Shown here: one piece after another, positions 1-7,879 of the stretch
Numbering within the stretch: position 1 is the stretch's first letter
How the letters are laid out: every line of letters starts with the position of its first letter
The notes under the pieces: generated by a model
The model's database searches: none
The model's input: the letters and a program-made list of their open reading frames with translations, nothing else
What the model was told of the DNA's origin: nothing
Assembly (NCBI GenBank): GCA_035911135.1
Contig: JAMHWD010000029.1
Span: forward strand, 1 to 49,940
Source: JAMHWD01 sp035911135
GTDB lineage: Bacteria > Pseudomonadota > Alphaproteobacteria > Micavibrionales > Micavibrionaceae
Reading direction: 5' to 3'
DNA: 49,940 nt
Program-made: the position numbers and the translations under genes

Positions 1-1
1 A

Positions 2-172
2 GAAGCGCAAGTAATCATTGAAAAATGGCGGCATCATTATAACCATATCAGGCCGCACAGTTCGCTCGGATACAGACCGCCAGCACCAATCGCCCGCATA
101 GATAAAGGCTCTTTAGCTACGCTTGCAGACCCTTTATCTATGCCGCAACACGGGCAGCGGATTCACTTTTAA
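2..172 (+). CDS. IS3-family transposase, C-terminal end (partial)
   Basis: This is the last 56 residues of an IS3-family (rve-domain, OrfB-type) transposase, cut by the window edge. Reading from base 2 gives a C-terminus containing HYNHIRPHSSLGYRPP, the conserved motif that follows the third acidic residue of the DDE catalytic core, and ends in TAA at 170-172. The family integrates DNA through a DDE active site, but the catalytic residues themselves lie outside the window, so whether the copy is intact cannot be judged. Its end overlaps the end of the convergent unknown gene by about 35 bp, which suggests that the insertion altered that gene's 3' end. I could not identify the terminal inverted repeat after the stop codon with confidence. 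Confidence 0.85.
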   Translation, partial: EAQVIIEKWRHHYNHIRPHSSLGYRPPAPIARIDKGSLATLADPLSMPQHGQRIHF

Positions 173-968
173 CATGGACTCGAATATGGGGGTTGACCAC
201 GTGCTTTCTCACGCTTATGTTATGATCTTCCAAAATTCTCTTTAATCGTCTGACAATGTAGTGAATATAAGCGTCTTGTGCATTTATTTTCTTTACTAGC
301 CCGCCCTTATCTTTTGCCAAGGGCTGAATATCCTCTAAATATTTTGACATCTCTTGAAAAAAATTTACCAAATCCATATGTATGCCACGTGAAATGCGAC
401 AATCTTCTGTAATCGCGCCTAATTCATGGAGTTCTTGAGTACTGTTTAAATTAGGAAATATAAGCTTTCTTGCTATTGATAGATGTTTTTTCCCTTCATC
501 CGTTACCGATTCATGGCTTCCATTTGCAATGATTTTTTTTATATATTCTTCCCAAAACATTTGAATATTAAATCTTGCGTCTGGAGATTCTGATAATAGA
601 CTGGCGCACCGTGATAATGACTTTTGCATTTTCTGTATAATCTGGGCATCTTCTCGGCCTGTAGTTTTATAATCCTGTTCCCATTCCGGCAAATATTCAA
701 AGGCGCACATAATGTGTAATAACAAGCTATCGTTTTGCTGATTTTGAATATAGAAATCTTTTAGTCTTAAATGATTTGAGATCATCCTTATCAGGTATAA
801 CTTTTTCTTTTCGCAAATTATGATATTAACGGCATTAGATTTTTTTGATTCATTATTTCTTTCTAAGTGAGATAAATGATCACTAATCATCCTGACATTA
901 CAGCAAATCCTGTTGTAGAAGTCTGTTGGAACATATTCTGGCTTTGCTTCTACAGATGATACCGACAT
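138..968 (-). CDS. Island-borne hypothetical protein, 276 aa
   Basis: I do not recognise this protein. It is charged and apparently soluble, rich in Lys, Glu, Asn and Ile, with no signal peptide or clear membrane segment. Many helix-like stretches carry repeated Met-Ile-Ser-x-His-Leu patterns (about residues 27-32 and 62-67). The start codon lies 9 nt after the integrase stop, with no obvious ribosome binding site, so it is probably read through from the integrase gene. Its C-terminal dozen residues overlap the convergent transposase tail, so the present end may have been created by that insertion. Base and codon use resemble the integrase rather than the chromosome, which marks it as island cargo. 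No function can be assigned; a regulatory or defence role would be a guess. Confidence 0.6.
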   Translation of the reverse strand: MSVSSVEAKPEYVPTDFYNRICCNVRMISDHLSHLERNNESKKSNAVNIIICEKKKLYLIRMISNHLRLKDFYIQNQQNDSLLLHIMCAFEYLPEWEQDYKTTGREDAQIIQKMQKSLSRCASLLSESPDARFNIQMFWEEYIKKIIANGSHESVTDEGKKHLSIARKLIFPNLNSTQELHELGAITEDCRISRGIHMDLVNFFQEMSKYLEDIQPLAKDKGGLVKKINAQDAYIHYIVRRLKRILEDHNISVRKHVVNPHIRVHVKSESAARVAA

Positions 969-977
969 ATTTGTTTG

Positions 978-2204
978 CTATTTAGCTATTTTGCTAAAGT
1001 TACCGATTACCACCGTGCCGTTTTTTGCAATATCATCCAGATAATCAGCCCATTTTTGCATCATGATTTTACGCTCATTGAGAAATTGCGCCCGATCATA
1101 GGCGCGTTGCACCATACTCTGCGGCGCATGAGCAAGCTGGCGATCAATTACTTCATGACGATAACCAAGTTGTTCTTTAATGGTGGACATAGCCAAGGCA
1201 CGAAAGCCGTGGCCGGTCATGCGGCCTTTGAAGCCAAGGCGTTCTAAGCCTTTTAATATTGTGTTGTTACTCATGTGTTTGCGCGGAGAATGGTGGCCGG
1301 GGAAAATCCAACCCCATTTTTCGTTACGCTCTTTCATATCACGCAAAATTTTAACGGCCTGTTTTGACAAAGGCACAATATGTTCATTCCGCATTTTCAT
1401 GCGTTCGGCAGGAATAACCCACTGAGCATTTTCAAGATCAAACTCATCCCATTTGGCTTCTATCAATTCCTTTGTTCGCACAAAGGTCAACATGAGCAAC
1501 CGGATTGCATGGCGCGTATCATTATGAAGCCGTGCATCATTACGGTCTATCGCGTCCAGCAATTCAGGAATTTCCTTTATTTCAATACAGGCATAATGCT
1601 TTTTGACCACAGGCTTTAAAACCATGCCAATTTCAGATGCAGGATTCACATGAGTAATTTCATTGATAATCGCATACTTAAAAATTTGCGAACAATACTG
1701 GCGTAAACGATGTGCGGGTTCATAAGCACCCCGCCCTTGCACCTTTTTCAAGGCTCGTATGATATGTGCTGGCTTAATGTCCGTAATCGGCAGTGAGCCA
1801 ATTTCAGGGAATATGTCGCGTTCCAAGCGGCGCAAAACAGTTGTTTCGTGCCTGTTTGTCCATTTGTGTTTAAAATTTTCATGCCATTGACGCGCTAGAA
1901 TTTCAAAGGTATTGCCCGCTTTTTCTTCTGCGCTGCGCTTTTCGATATGCTTGGCTTGCAGGGGATCAATGTTCTGATCCAGTAATTTTCTAGCCTCCGT
2001 ACATTTTTCATCGGCTTCTTTGAGCGAAATTTCTGGATATACCCCGAAGGCTAGCAGCTTTTCTTTTCCGGCGAAGCGATATTTCATGCGCCAGTATTTG
2101 GCTCCGTTTGGCATAATATGAAGATATAAGCCTCGGCCAGCCGCTAATTTATAAGGCTTTTCTTTTGGCTGCGCGTTTTTACACTGTAAATTTGTCAATA
2201 CCAT
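978..2204 (-). CDS. Tyrosine-type (P4-like) site-specific integrase
   Basis: This integrase catalyses site-specific recombination that inserts and excises the island at the tRNA-Gly gene. The N-terminal 90 or so residues form a DUF4102-type DNA-binding domain (LAAGRGLYLHIMPNGAKYW). A core-binding domain follows, then the catalytic domain with the first Arg in LTFVRTKELIEAKW, the His-x-x-Arg box in MTGHGFRALAMS, and the nucleophilic Tyr in the AYDRAQFLNERK region. The KWADYLD C-terminus is typical of the family. The ATG at 2204 gives 408 residues beginning MVLTNLQCKNAQ, the usual start for this family; an upstream start at 2246 would add an uncharacteristic leader. The gene reads away from the tRNA and is preceded by four GGGGTAT repeats that may be arm-type sites. 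It looks intact. Confidence 0.93.
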   Translation of the reverse strand: MVLTNLQCKNAQPKEKPYKLAAGRGLYLHIMPNGAKYWRMKYRFAGKEKLLAFGVYPEISLKEADEKCTEARKLLDQNIDPLQAKHIEKRSAEEKAGNTFEILARQWHENFKHKWTNRHETTVLRRLERDIFPEIGSLPITDIKPAHIIRALKKVQGRGAYEPAHRLRQYCSQIFKYAIINEITHVNPASEIGMVLKPVVKKHYACIEIKEIPELLDAIDRNDARLHNDTRHAIRLLMLTFVRTKELIEAKWDEFDLENAQWVIPAERMKMRNEHIVPLSKQAVKILRDMKERNEKWGWIFPGHHSPRKHMSNNTILKGLERLGFKGRMTGHGFRALAMSTIKEQLGYRHEVIDRQLAHAPQSMVQRAYDRAQFLNERKIMMQKWADYLDDIAKNGTVVIGNFSKIAK

Positions 2205-2277
2205 TGGGGGTATCAATCCTGTCCTTAAAATTATATACCCCCGCAAATACCCCTAAAAATCTTGGATTTGGGGGTAT
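2205..2277. repeat. Cluster of four GGGGTAT repeats upstream of the integrase
   Basis: TGGGGGTAT occurs on the plus strand at 2205-2213 and 2269-2277. The same heptamer GGGGTAT occurs on the minus strand at 2235-2242 (as GGGGGTAT) and 2247-2253. Two direct and two inverted copies within 73 bp, directly against the integrase start, look like arm-type sites for the integrase or operator sites for an excisionase or autoregulation. Confidence 0.55.
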
Positions 2278-2367
2278 GATAAAAAACGAGGCTGGACAAA
2301 TAGTCTCATGAAACCCTTTGTTTTGCAAGGATTTCTGAGCTTTATTGGACTATATGGGATGATAAAA

Positions 2368-2442
2368 TGGAGCGAGTGAAGGGATTCGAACCCTCGACCC
2401 CAACCTTGGCAAGGTTGTGCTCTACCCCTGAGCTACACTCGC
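2368..2442 (-). tRNA. tRNA-Gly (anticodon GCC)
   Basis: On the minus strand a complete cloverleaf is visible. The acceptor GCGAGTG (2442-2436) pairs with CACTCGC (2378-2372). The D arm contains AGCTCAGGGGTAGAGCA, the anticodon stem-loop is CAACC-TTGCCAA-GGTTG with anticodon GCC at 2410-2408, and the T arm contains GGTTCGAATCC. The discriminator base is T and the 3' CCA is encoded at 2370-2368. The gene is the likely integration target of the adjoining island, which preserves a functional 3' end. Confidence 0.97.
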
Positions 2443-2512
2443 GGATCGATAGTGTTTCGGACTATAGCGAAAAAAAACGGGGATGCAAGCATAAAAACGC
2501 GAAAAAATTACC

Positions 2513-2797
2513 TTAAAAAACGCCGCCGATTTTTACCAAAGGCACTTTATAGCCGATCGGGTCGTGATCGGGGTATAACGAGTAAATAATGACATTGGGC
2601 GTGCGCTCGACAGGGCCGGCGAAATCGATGGGCACTTCGTAGTGCATCATCATATCCTCAACGGCTGCATTGTCATAAACAAGCATGAAGAGGCGCTGGT
2701 CCCGGTAATATTCCACGCGCCGGACCATATCGGGCATGGGCCGGTCGCTGACCAGCATAACCACGCCATTGCTAAGGACGCTAAGCTCTATGTTCAT
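2513..2797 (-). CDS. Small hypothetical protein, 94 aa
   Basis: I do not recognise this protein. It is a compact sequence of probable beta strands (LSVLSNGVVMLVSDRP, RRVEYYRDQRLFMLVYDN, NVIIYSLYPDH) with no signal peptide, Cys or metal motif. Its start codon overlaps the stop of the preceding gene in an ATGA arrangement (2794-2797), so the two are translationally coupled and probably work together. The sequence is acidic, with alternating hydrophobic residues, consistent with a small cytosolic beta-sheet protein. It lies just outside the island and has the base composition of the chromosome, so it is probably a lineage-specific chromosomal gene. Confidence 0.6.
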   Translation of the reverse strand: MNIELSVLSNGVVMLVSDRPMPDMVRRVEYYRDQRLFMLVYDNAAVEDMMMHYEVPIDFAGPVERTPNVIIYSLYPDHDPIGYKVPLVKIGGVF

Positions 2798-3132
2798 GAG
2801 GTCCTGTTCAGCTTGATGATATTATCAAAATTCGTGGAATATTGCGGCGTATTATCAGGCGTGCCGGAAGCCATGCCGAAATGGGACGCCATCTTAGGAA
2901 GATGCTCCGGTGGGTTCGGCAGGGCGTCCATCAACTGGCGTTCGGTGATGCTGTTGCCGGGGCCATAAACGCCGAAATACCCAGCCGGGGCCATGCCGCA
3001 GGTCTGAATAACGCCGTTTGTTGCAATTTCTTCCTTGAGCATGGCGGCGATAATGGAGCTGCTGACCGCGCTGCCTGCGACTTTCTCCCGTAATTCCTCG
3101 GCGCTTATGCCCGTATTATTATCTGTTGTCAT
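2794..3132 (-). CDS. Small hypothetical protein, 112 aa, coupled to the next gene
   Basis: I do not recognise this protein. It has an acidic helix-forming N-terminus (ISAEELREKVAGSAVSSS), a Gly/Pro-rich centre (CGMAPAGYFGVYGPGNS) and a polar C-terminus. The ATG at 3132 is preferred; a TTG four codons upstream is possible, but neither has a strong ribosome binding site. The last codons overlap the following gene by 4 nt. No transmembrane segment is seen. Small acidic pairs of this type can be regulatory or adaptor proteins, but nothing here supports a specific role. Confidence 0.55.
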   Translation of the reverse strand: MTTDNNTGISAEELREKVAGSAVSSSIIAAMLKEEIATNGVIQTCGMAPAGYFGVYGPGNSITERQLMDALPNPPEHLPKMASHFGMASGTPDNTPQYSTNFDNIIKLNRTS

Positions 3133-3234
3133 GAACCCGCCCAAACACTTGATATTTACGCCTCCAATGTTACAGATAAATGGTTAATAAAGATTTATTG
3201 CCGTTAAGATTATCGGCCAAAACAAGGTGAAAAT

Positions 3235-3792
3235 ATGACCGCATCGCCGTCACAAGATACGCAAAGTCCCCGGATCCCCTCGCTGGGCCCGGAAAAACTG
3301 ACCGCCATGATGGATGATCTGGGGATTAAATATACCCTCTACGACCATCCGCCGATCTTTACGGTGGCCGAAGGCGAGCATCTGAAGAAATCCATTCCGG
3401 GCGTTCATTGCCGCAATCTGTTTCTGGTGGACAAGAAAAAGCGCATGATGTTGCTGGTTCTGGCCAATGAAACATTGGTGGATTTAAAAAAGCTCCCCGA
3501 AGTGCTGGGCTGCGACCGCTTGTCTTTTGGCTCGGCGGACCGGCTCTGGGATTATCTGGAAATCACGCCGGGTTCGGTGAACCCTTTTTGCATCATTAAC
3601 GACAAGGATCATCAGATTGAGTTGTTTCTGGATGCCGGGATGATGGAAGCGGAAATCGTGAATTATCACCCTATGGATAATGCCAAAACAATTGGCCTTA
3701 CCCCGGATGATTTACGAAAATTCCTTGAAAACAAGGGACGGCGCTATACACTTATTGACTTACAGGCCGCAAGGCCCAGTGCAGAAGGATAA
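3235..3792 (+). CDS. ProX/YbaK-type aminoacyl-tRNA editing deacylase
   Basis: This belongs to the YbaK/ProRS-INS editing superfamily, closest in layout to the stand-alone ProX (PrdX) proteins that hydrolyse mischarged Ala-tRNA(Pro). After a polar leader of about 20 residues the domain starts at MMDDLGIKYTLYDHPPIFTV. The DHPPIFTVAEGEH segment, the CRNLFLVDKKKRMMLLVLA strand with its catalytic-region Lys, and the GSVNPFCIINDK loop are hallmarks of the family. The length of 185 residues is usual. AGGTGA about 6 nt before the ATG supports the start. It lies 6 bp before the thioredoxin-like gene and is probably co-transcribed, which groups two protein quality-control functions. Confidence 0.88.
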   Translation: MTASPSQDTQSPRIPSLGPEKLTAMMDDLGIKYTLYDHPPIFTVAEGEHLKKSIPGVHCRNLFLVDKKKRMMLLVLANETLVDLKKLPEVLGCDRLSFGSADRLWDYLEITPGSVNPFCIINDKDHQIELFLDAGMMEAEIVNYHPMDNAKTIGLTPDDLRKFLENKGRRYTLIDLQAARPSAEG

Positions 3793-3798
3793 ATATTC

Positions 3799-4731
3799 AT
3801 GCAATTCGGCAAGGAACACTCTGACCTGATCGCCGCAAATGATAGCGGCGCGGCTGTTATTTTTGATGTCTCGGAGGCCGATTTCGAGGAAAAAGTCCTC
3901 AAGGCCTCGATGGATATTCCGGTGATCGTGGATTTCTGGGCGCCCTGGTGCGGCCCGTGCAAGCAATTGGGCCCGGCGCTGGAAAAGGTCGTGCTTGAGG
4001 CCAAGGGCGCGGTACGCATGGCCAAGGTGGATATTGACCAGAACCAGCAGATCGCCGCCGCCCTGCGTATCCAATCCATTCCTACCGTTTATGTATTTTC
4101 AGGCGGGCGGCCTGTGGATGGGTTTCAGGGCAATATGCCCGAATCCCAGATCAGGGCCTTTGTCGATAAGATTGTGAAGGCCATTAAGGCCGCGCGTCCT
4201 GATGCCATGGATATTCCGGCGGCTTTGGCCGAGGCCGCGCAGCATATGGCCGATGGCAATAGTGATGCCGCGCAGGAGATTTATTTAAGCATTCTGGAAG
4301 AAGATGAAACCAATACGGGCGCTTATGTCGGCTTTGTGCGGACGCTGATTGCCACGGGCGATCTGGATCAGGCACAGGAGGTTATTGATAACGCCCCCGG
4401 TGCCATTGCCAAAGATAGCAATTTTGCCGAGGCGCGCAGCGCCCTTGAACTGGCGAGCGTAAAACCTGAGGGCGATTTTTCGGCTCTGCAGCAAAAACTG
4501 GATTCCGATCCCAAGGACCATCAGGCCCGTTTTGATCTGGCACTGGCCCAGTTTGCCGGCGGCGCGCAGGAAGAGGCCATGGATAATCTGCTGCATATTA
4601 TCAGCGCCAATCGCACATGGAACGAGAAGGCCGCCCATCAGCAGCTTTTGAAGATATTCGAGGCGCTCGGCCATGATCATCCCTTGACCGCACAGGGTCG
4701 GCGCAAGCTCTCTTCCCTGCTGTTTTCATGA
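3799..4731 (+). CDS. Thioredoxin-TPR co-chaperone, CnoX/YbbN type
   Basis: This 310-residue protein has a thioredoxin fold (about residues 20-128) with WAPWCGPCK at 48-55, followed by helical tetratricopeptide-like repeats to the C-terminus (for example AAQHMADGNSDAAQEIYLSI and DHQARFDLALAQFAGGAQEE). That is the architecture of CnoX (YbbN), a holdase that protects unfolded proteins under oxidative stress and hands them to GroEL. The E. coli protein lacks the CxxC pair; this one keeps both cysteines and so should be redox-active. There is no signal peptide, so it is cytosolic. It is packed between the editing deacylase and the Lon-domain protein, suggesting a small proteostasis operon. Confidence 0.92.
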   Translation: MQFGKEHSDLIAANDSGAAVIFDVSEADFEEKVLKASMDIPVIVDFWAPWCGPCKQLGPALEKVVLEAKGAVRMAKVDIDQNQQIAAALRIQSIPTVYVFSGGRPVDGFQGNMPESQIRAFVDKIVKAIKAARPDAMDIPAALAEAAQHMADGNSDAAQEIYLSILEEDETNTGAYVGFVRTLIATGDLDQAQEVIDNAPGAIAKDSNFAEARSALELASVKPEGDFSALQQKLDSDPKDHQARFDLALAQFAGGAQEEAMDNLLHIISANRTWNEKAAHQQLLKIFEALGHDHPLTAQGRRKLSSLLFS

Positions 4732-4795
4732 AAATAAGGATGGGGGCCGCAATGCAGGACTTTTCTTTTGAAATCTTTGCTTTAGATTATTAGGC

Positions 4796-5464
4796 ATGGA
4801 ACGCAATCCTTTCAGCCCGGCCTTTGCAGATTTGCCGGAATCTATTCCGGTATTCCCGCTGACAGGCGTATTGCTCCTGCCCGGCGGGCAACTGCCGCTC
4901 AATATTTTTGAAAAACGCTATCTGGCCATGATCGAGGATGCCATGGCAACCCGTCACCGTCTGATTGGCATGATCCAGCCTGCGGAAACTGAACAGGAAA
5001 CGGGCGCACCGTTATTGCAACAGACAGGTTGCGCCGGAAAAATCGTGGATTTCAGTGAAACATCTGACGGGCGCTATCTGATTACCCTGCAAGGCATTTG
5101 CCGTTACGACATCGCGCAGGAATTAAGCGCACCAACATTATATCGTCAGGTCAAACCCGATTGGGGGCGTTATGCGCATGACCTGCATAAAAAAGACGAA
5201 TGCGCTGGATTGGACCGCGCTCGTTTGCATGATTTTCTGGGGCAGTATTTTGATTGCGAGAGTTTGAGCTGTGACTGGAGCAAGGTTGTCGAGGCCGGAG
5301 ATTCCAGTCTCATTACGTGCCTTTCCATGATCTGTCCGTTGGGCGCGCAGGAAAAGCAGGCTTTGCTGGAGGCCCCCAGCTGCGCCGCGCGCGGGCAAAT
5401 GTTCATGACCATGCTGGAGATGGCTATAAGGCAAAAAGATTCCATCTGCGGAACCCGTCATTAA
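4796..5464 (+). CDS. Lon N-terminal (LON substrate-binding) domain protein
   Basis: This is a stand-alone LON substrate-binding domain of 222 residues without the ATPase or protease of Lon. The N-terminus SIPVFPLTGVLLLPGG followed by LPLNIFEKRYLAMIEDA is the signature of the domain, and GKIVDFSETSDGRYLITLQG fits its second sheet. Such proteins are common next to thioredoxin-like genes in alphaproteobacteria, and their biochemical role is not established. The ATG lies about 60 bp after the thioredoxin gene, in the same orientation. A terminator-like hairpin follows 30 bp after the stop codon, ending the operon that starts at 3235. Confidence 0.9.
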   Translation: MERNPFSPAFADLPESIPVFPLTGVLLLPGGQLPLNIFEKRYLAMIEDAMATRHRLIGMIQPAETEQETGAPLLQQTGCAGKIVDFSETSDGRYLITLQGICRYDIAQELSAPTLYRQVKPDWGRYAHDLHKKDECAGLDRARLHDFLGQYFDCESLSCDWSKVVEAGDSSLITCLSMICPLGAQEKQALLEAPSCAARGQMFMTMLEMAIRQKDSICGTRH

Positions 5465-5490
5465 AAAATCAATGAATGGCGATGTAATAA

Positions 5491-5522
5491 AAAAAGGCGG
5501 ACCTTTGGGGGCCCGCCTTTTG
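5491..5522. terminator. Bidirectional intrinsic terminator between convergent genes
   Basis: AAAAGGCGG (5492-5500) pairs with CCGCCTTTT (5513-5521) around a 12-nt loop. The stem is flanked by A-rich sequence on one side and T-rich on the other, so it can act in both directions. It serves the upstream LON-domain gene and the convergent helicase gene. Confidence 0.85.
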
Positions 5523-5543
5523 ATTTGCAATTTCTGCGCTTGA

Positions 5544-7619
5544 TTATTGCGGGCGCTTGCGGGCTTTGTTACCGCCGCCGCTCATATTGCCTTTACTTGC
5601 GCCGCCAAAGGAAGAAAACTTCTTCTTCGGGCCGCCTTGGCCGGGGCGTGATTGCGGACGCTGGCCGTCCTTATCAAAGCGTTTTTTTGGTTGGTCCTGA
5701 CGGTTGCCATCAGATTTTGGCTTGTATCCGCCTTCCGATTTTCCTTTATACCCGCCCTCTGACTTGGGCTTGTAGCCGCCATCGGATTTGAACCGCGCCT
5801 TGGGGTTTTTGCCGTAAGGATCGTGTGTTTCACGGTCTCTGCGGTTGCCATCGGCTTCACGCGGCTGGTGGCTTTTTTCGCGGAAGTTGCGGCTGCGCTC
5901 GGTGCCGAAATCGCCATCGCGCTTGGGCTTGGAAAAGCCGCGTTCACCATCGGGGCGTTTTGGCTTGAAGCTGCGTTCGCCATCTTGCTGTCTTGGCTTG
6001 AACTTGCCTTCGCCGCGTTCACCGCCGCTGCGCTCGCCTTGATAGGGGCGATCAGATTTTTTGAAATCATTATCGCGGCGGGCGGCGGGCTTGGCATTCT
6101 GGCCAAAGGCTGGTTTGCGGGCACGGTCCTCGCTGCTGCGCTCCGGCCTGTCGCCATCCTTGCGGAAGTCTTTCTTTGCAAAATCCTTCTTGCCGAATTC
6201 CTTTTTGCCAAAATCTTTCTTCGGACCGTCCTTGCGGAAGGAATCTCTGTCGGAGAATTCTTTCTTGGAGAAATCCTTTTTACCGAATTCTTTTTTACCA
6301 AATTCCTTCTGGCCGGAGTCTTTCTTGCCAAAGTCGTTCTTTGAATAATCGCCCTTGCCCTTGAAACCGGATGAAGGCCCTTTATGCTTGCGCAGGTTTT
6401 TATACGGGTTGAATTCAGCCTGTTCGTTATCGGAATGGCGAGGCTTTTTGTTGAAGGACGGCTTTTTGTTATAGCCGCCTTTCTGACCGCCGCGCGCGCC
6501 GTCATCATTGGCAAATTTCTTGGCCTGACCCGGATAGAGCAAAGCCTCGATCTCGCGCCACATGCGCCCGTCGCTTGGTGTCACGAAACAAACGGCGGCA
6601 CCTTCCGCCCCGGCGCGTGCCGTACGGCCAATGCGGTGCACGTAATCTTCGGCTACCTGCGGCAGGTCATAATTGATGACGTGCTCGATATGCGGGATAT
6701 CCAGACCGCGTGCGGCGATATCCGTGGCCACCAGAATGCGAAATTTCTCGGCGCGGAAATCGCGGATCGTGCGATCGCGCTGGCGCTGGCGCAAGTCACC
6801 GTGAATGGCTTCGGCGGCCAGTGCCTCGTCTTTGAGACCGCAGAGTTTCTTGGCCATGGAATCAGCAGCGCGCTTGGTTTTCACAAAAATAATGACCGAA
6901 CCATTGCGCTCGTCCAATTCCTGTACCAGCGTGTCGAATTTCTCATCGCCGCGCAGTTTGATGATGTTGTGCTGGATGCGTTCGGCGCTGATGCTCTCGG
7001 CCTTTACGGCTACGCGCACCGGGTTGTTCAGATATGTCTTGGCGAATTTCACGATCTGGTCGGAGAATGTCGCCGAGAACATCAAAGTCTGGCGTTCGGA
7101 TGCCATGAAATTCAGAACGGCGTCAATCTGGACGCTAAAGCCCATATCGAGCATCCGGTCGGCCTCATCCAGTACCAGAAAGGATGTGGTATCCAGCAGC
7201 GCGCGGTTGCGGCGGCAATGGTCGTTGATACGGCCCGGCGTGCCGATGATGATACGGGGACGCAGGTCCAGCTGTTTGAATTGCTTTGGCATTGGCTCGC
7301 CGCCGATCAGAAGGGCGGTGCGGATGCCGCTTTTGGGGCCGAGCAGTTTTTTGGTCATGTCCATGACCTGAGCGGCGAGTTCGCGTGTGGGCGCCATGAC
7401 CAGCGCCGAGGCGCGTTCATCGGCCAGAAGTTTCGTCACCAGCGGGATCATGAAGGCGGCAGTCTTGCCGGTTCCTGTCTGGGCGGAACCTAAGATATCG
7501 CGGCCTTCCAATGCAGGCGGAATAGCCTGTTCCTGAATAGGTGTGGGGGTAGTAAAGCTCATGCGTTCGAGTTGATCGGCCAGCAATGCGGGCAGATGAA
7601 AATCGCTAAACGTTTTCAT
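5544..7619 (-). CDS. DEAD-box ATP-dependent RNA helicase with long basic tail
   Basis: This is an RhlE-like DEAD-box helicase that unwinds RNA duplexes in ribosome assembly or mRNA turnover. Walker A AQTGTGKT is at 46-53, DEAD at 151-154, SAT at 182-184 and HRIGRTARAG at 328-337. The RecA-like core ends near residue 370. About 320 residues of low-complexity Lys/Asp/Arg/Gly sequence follow, with repeats of the KKDFGKKEFGKK type and then GGYKPKSEGGYKGKSEGG units. Such tails bind RNA and can favour condensates. The ATG at 7619 (691 residues) has AAGGA 8 nt upstream; a GTG ten codons earlier is less likely. The 260-bp leader region upstream holds no other gene. The tail is far longer than the usual 50-150 residues. 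Confidence 0.95.
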   Translation of the reverse strand: MKTFSDFHLPALLADQLERMSFTTPTPIQEQAIPPALEGRDILGSAQTGTGKTAAFMIPLVTKLLADERASALVMAPTRELAAQVMDMTKKLLGPKSGIRTALLIGGEPMPKQFKQLDLRPRIIIGTPGRINDHCRRNRALLDTTSFLVLDEADRMLDMGFSVQIDAVLNFMASERQTLMFSATFSDQIVKFAKTYLNNPVRVAVKAESISAERIQHNIIKLRGDEKFDTLVQELDERNGSVIIFVKTKRAADSMAKKLCGLKDEALAAEAIHGDLRQRQRDRTIRDFRAEKFRILVATDIAARGLDIPHIEHVINYDLPQVAEDYVHRIGRTARAGAEGAAVCFVTPSDGRMWREIEALLYPGQAKKFANDDGARGGQKGGYNKKPSFNKKPRHSDNEQAEFNPYKNLRKHKGPSSGFKGKGDYSKNDFGKKDSGQKEFGKKEFGKKDFSKKEFSDRDSFRKDGPKKDFGKKEFGKKDFAKKDFRKDGDRPERSSEDRARKPAFGQNAKPAARRDNDFKKSDRPYQGERSGGERGEGKFKPRQQDGERSFKPKRPDGERGFSKPKRDGDFGTERSRNFREKSHQPREADGNRRDRETHDPYGKNPKARFKSDGGYKPKSEGGYKGKSEGGYKPKSDGNRQDQPKKRFDKDGQRPQSRPGQGGPKKKFSSFGGASKGNMSGGGNKARKRPQ

Positions 7620-7879
7620 TTTAGTCGTCCTTGTATGTTTCGCGAACACGGAACAAGCATCATCCGTATTCGGCTGATATGTTTTTCAGGGGGTCACTAT
7701 TGAACCCATGCAGGTGAAAGCCAGAACGTTATCACCCGCATGGCCTCGCAAGGCATGGGAAAGGAATTCTGTATGACGGGGCAATTATCACCAGCCCCTT
7801 CGTCAATCACTTGATGCGTATAAATCACGGATTGACTAAGAAATGCAAGTTTTTTATTAAAAAAACCTGAAAAAGGCCC

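Larger units (their letters stand above)
1..2371. mobile_element. End of a genomic island integrated at tRNA-Gly
   Basis: This stretch is visibly richer in A and T than the rest of the window. It carries an IS3-type transposase tail, an unknown gene and a P4-type integrase whose start lies about 165 bp from the 3' end of a tRNA-Gly gene. Integrase beside a tRNA 3' end is the standard layout of tRNA-targeted islands, so the chromosomal junction is probably within the tRNA 3' half (about 2368-2395). The island extends leftward beyond the window. I saw no second copy of the tRNA 3' sequence in 1-2300, so the other attachment repeat must lie outside. Confidence 0.75.

Noticed and set aside
180..195. 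A 16-base string TCGAATATGGGGGTTG also present at 48740-48755
   Set aside because: One exact 16-mer pair in 50 kb is within chance expectation. The flanks do not match and the contexts (an island gene end and a membrane-protein start) are unrelated.
5823..7493. Several long plus-strand reading frames inside the helicase region
   Set aside because: They are antisense to a clear DEAD-box helicase gene. The length comes from the repetitive, biased codons of the helicase tail, and their translations have no recognisable domain.
7840..7875. AT-only hairpin downstream of mltG as a terminator
   Set aside because: The runs of T and A can pair, but the stem has almost no G-C pairs and no separate T-tract, so it cannot be supported as a terminator.
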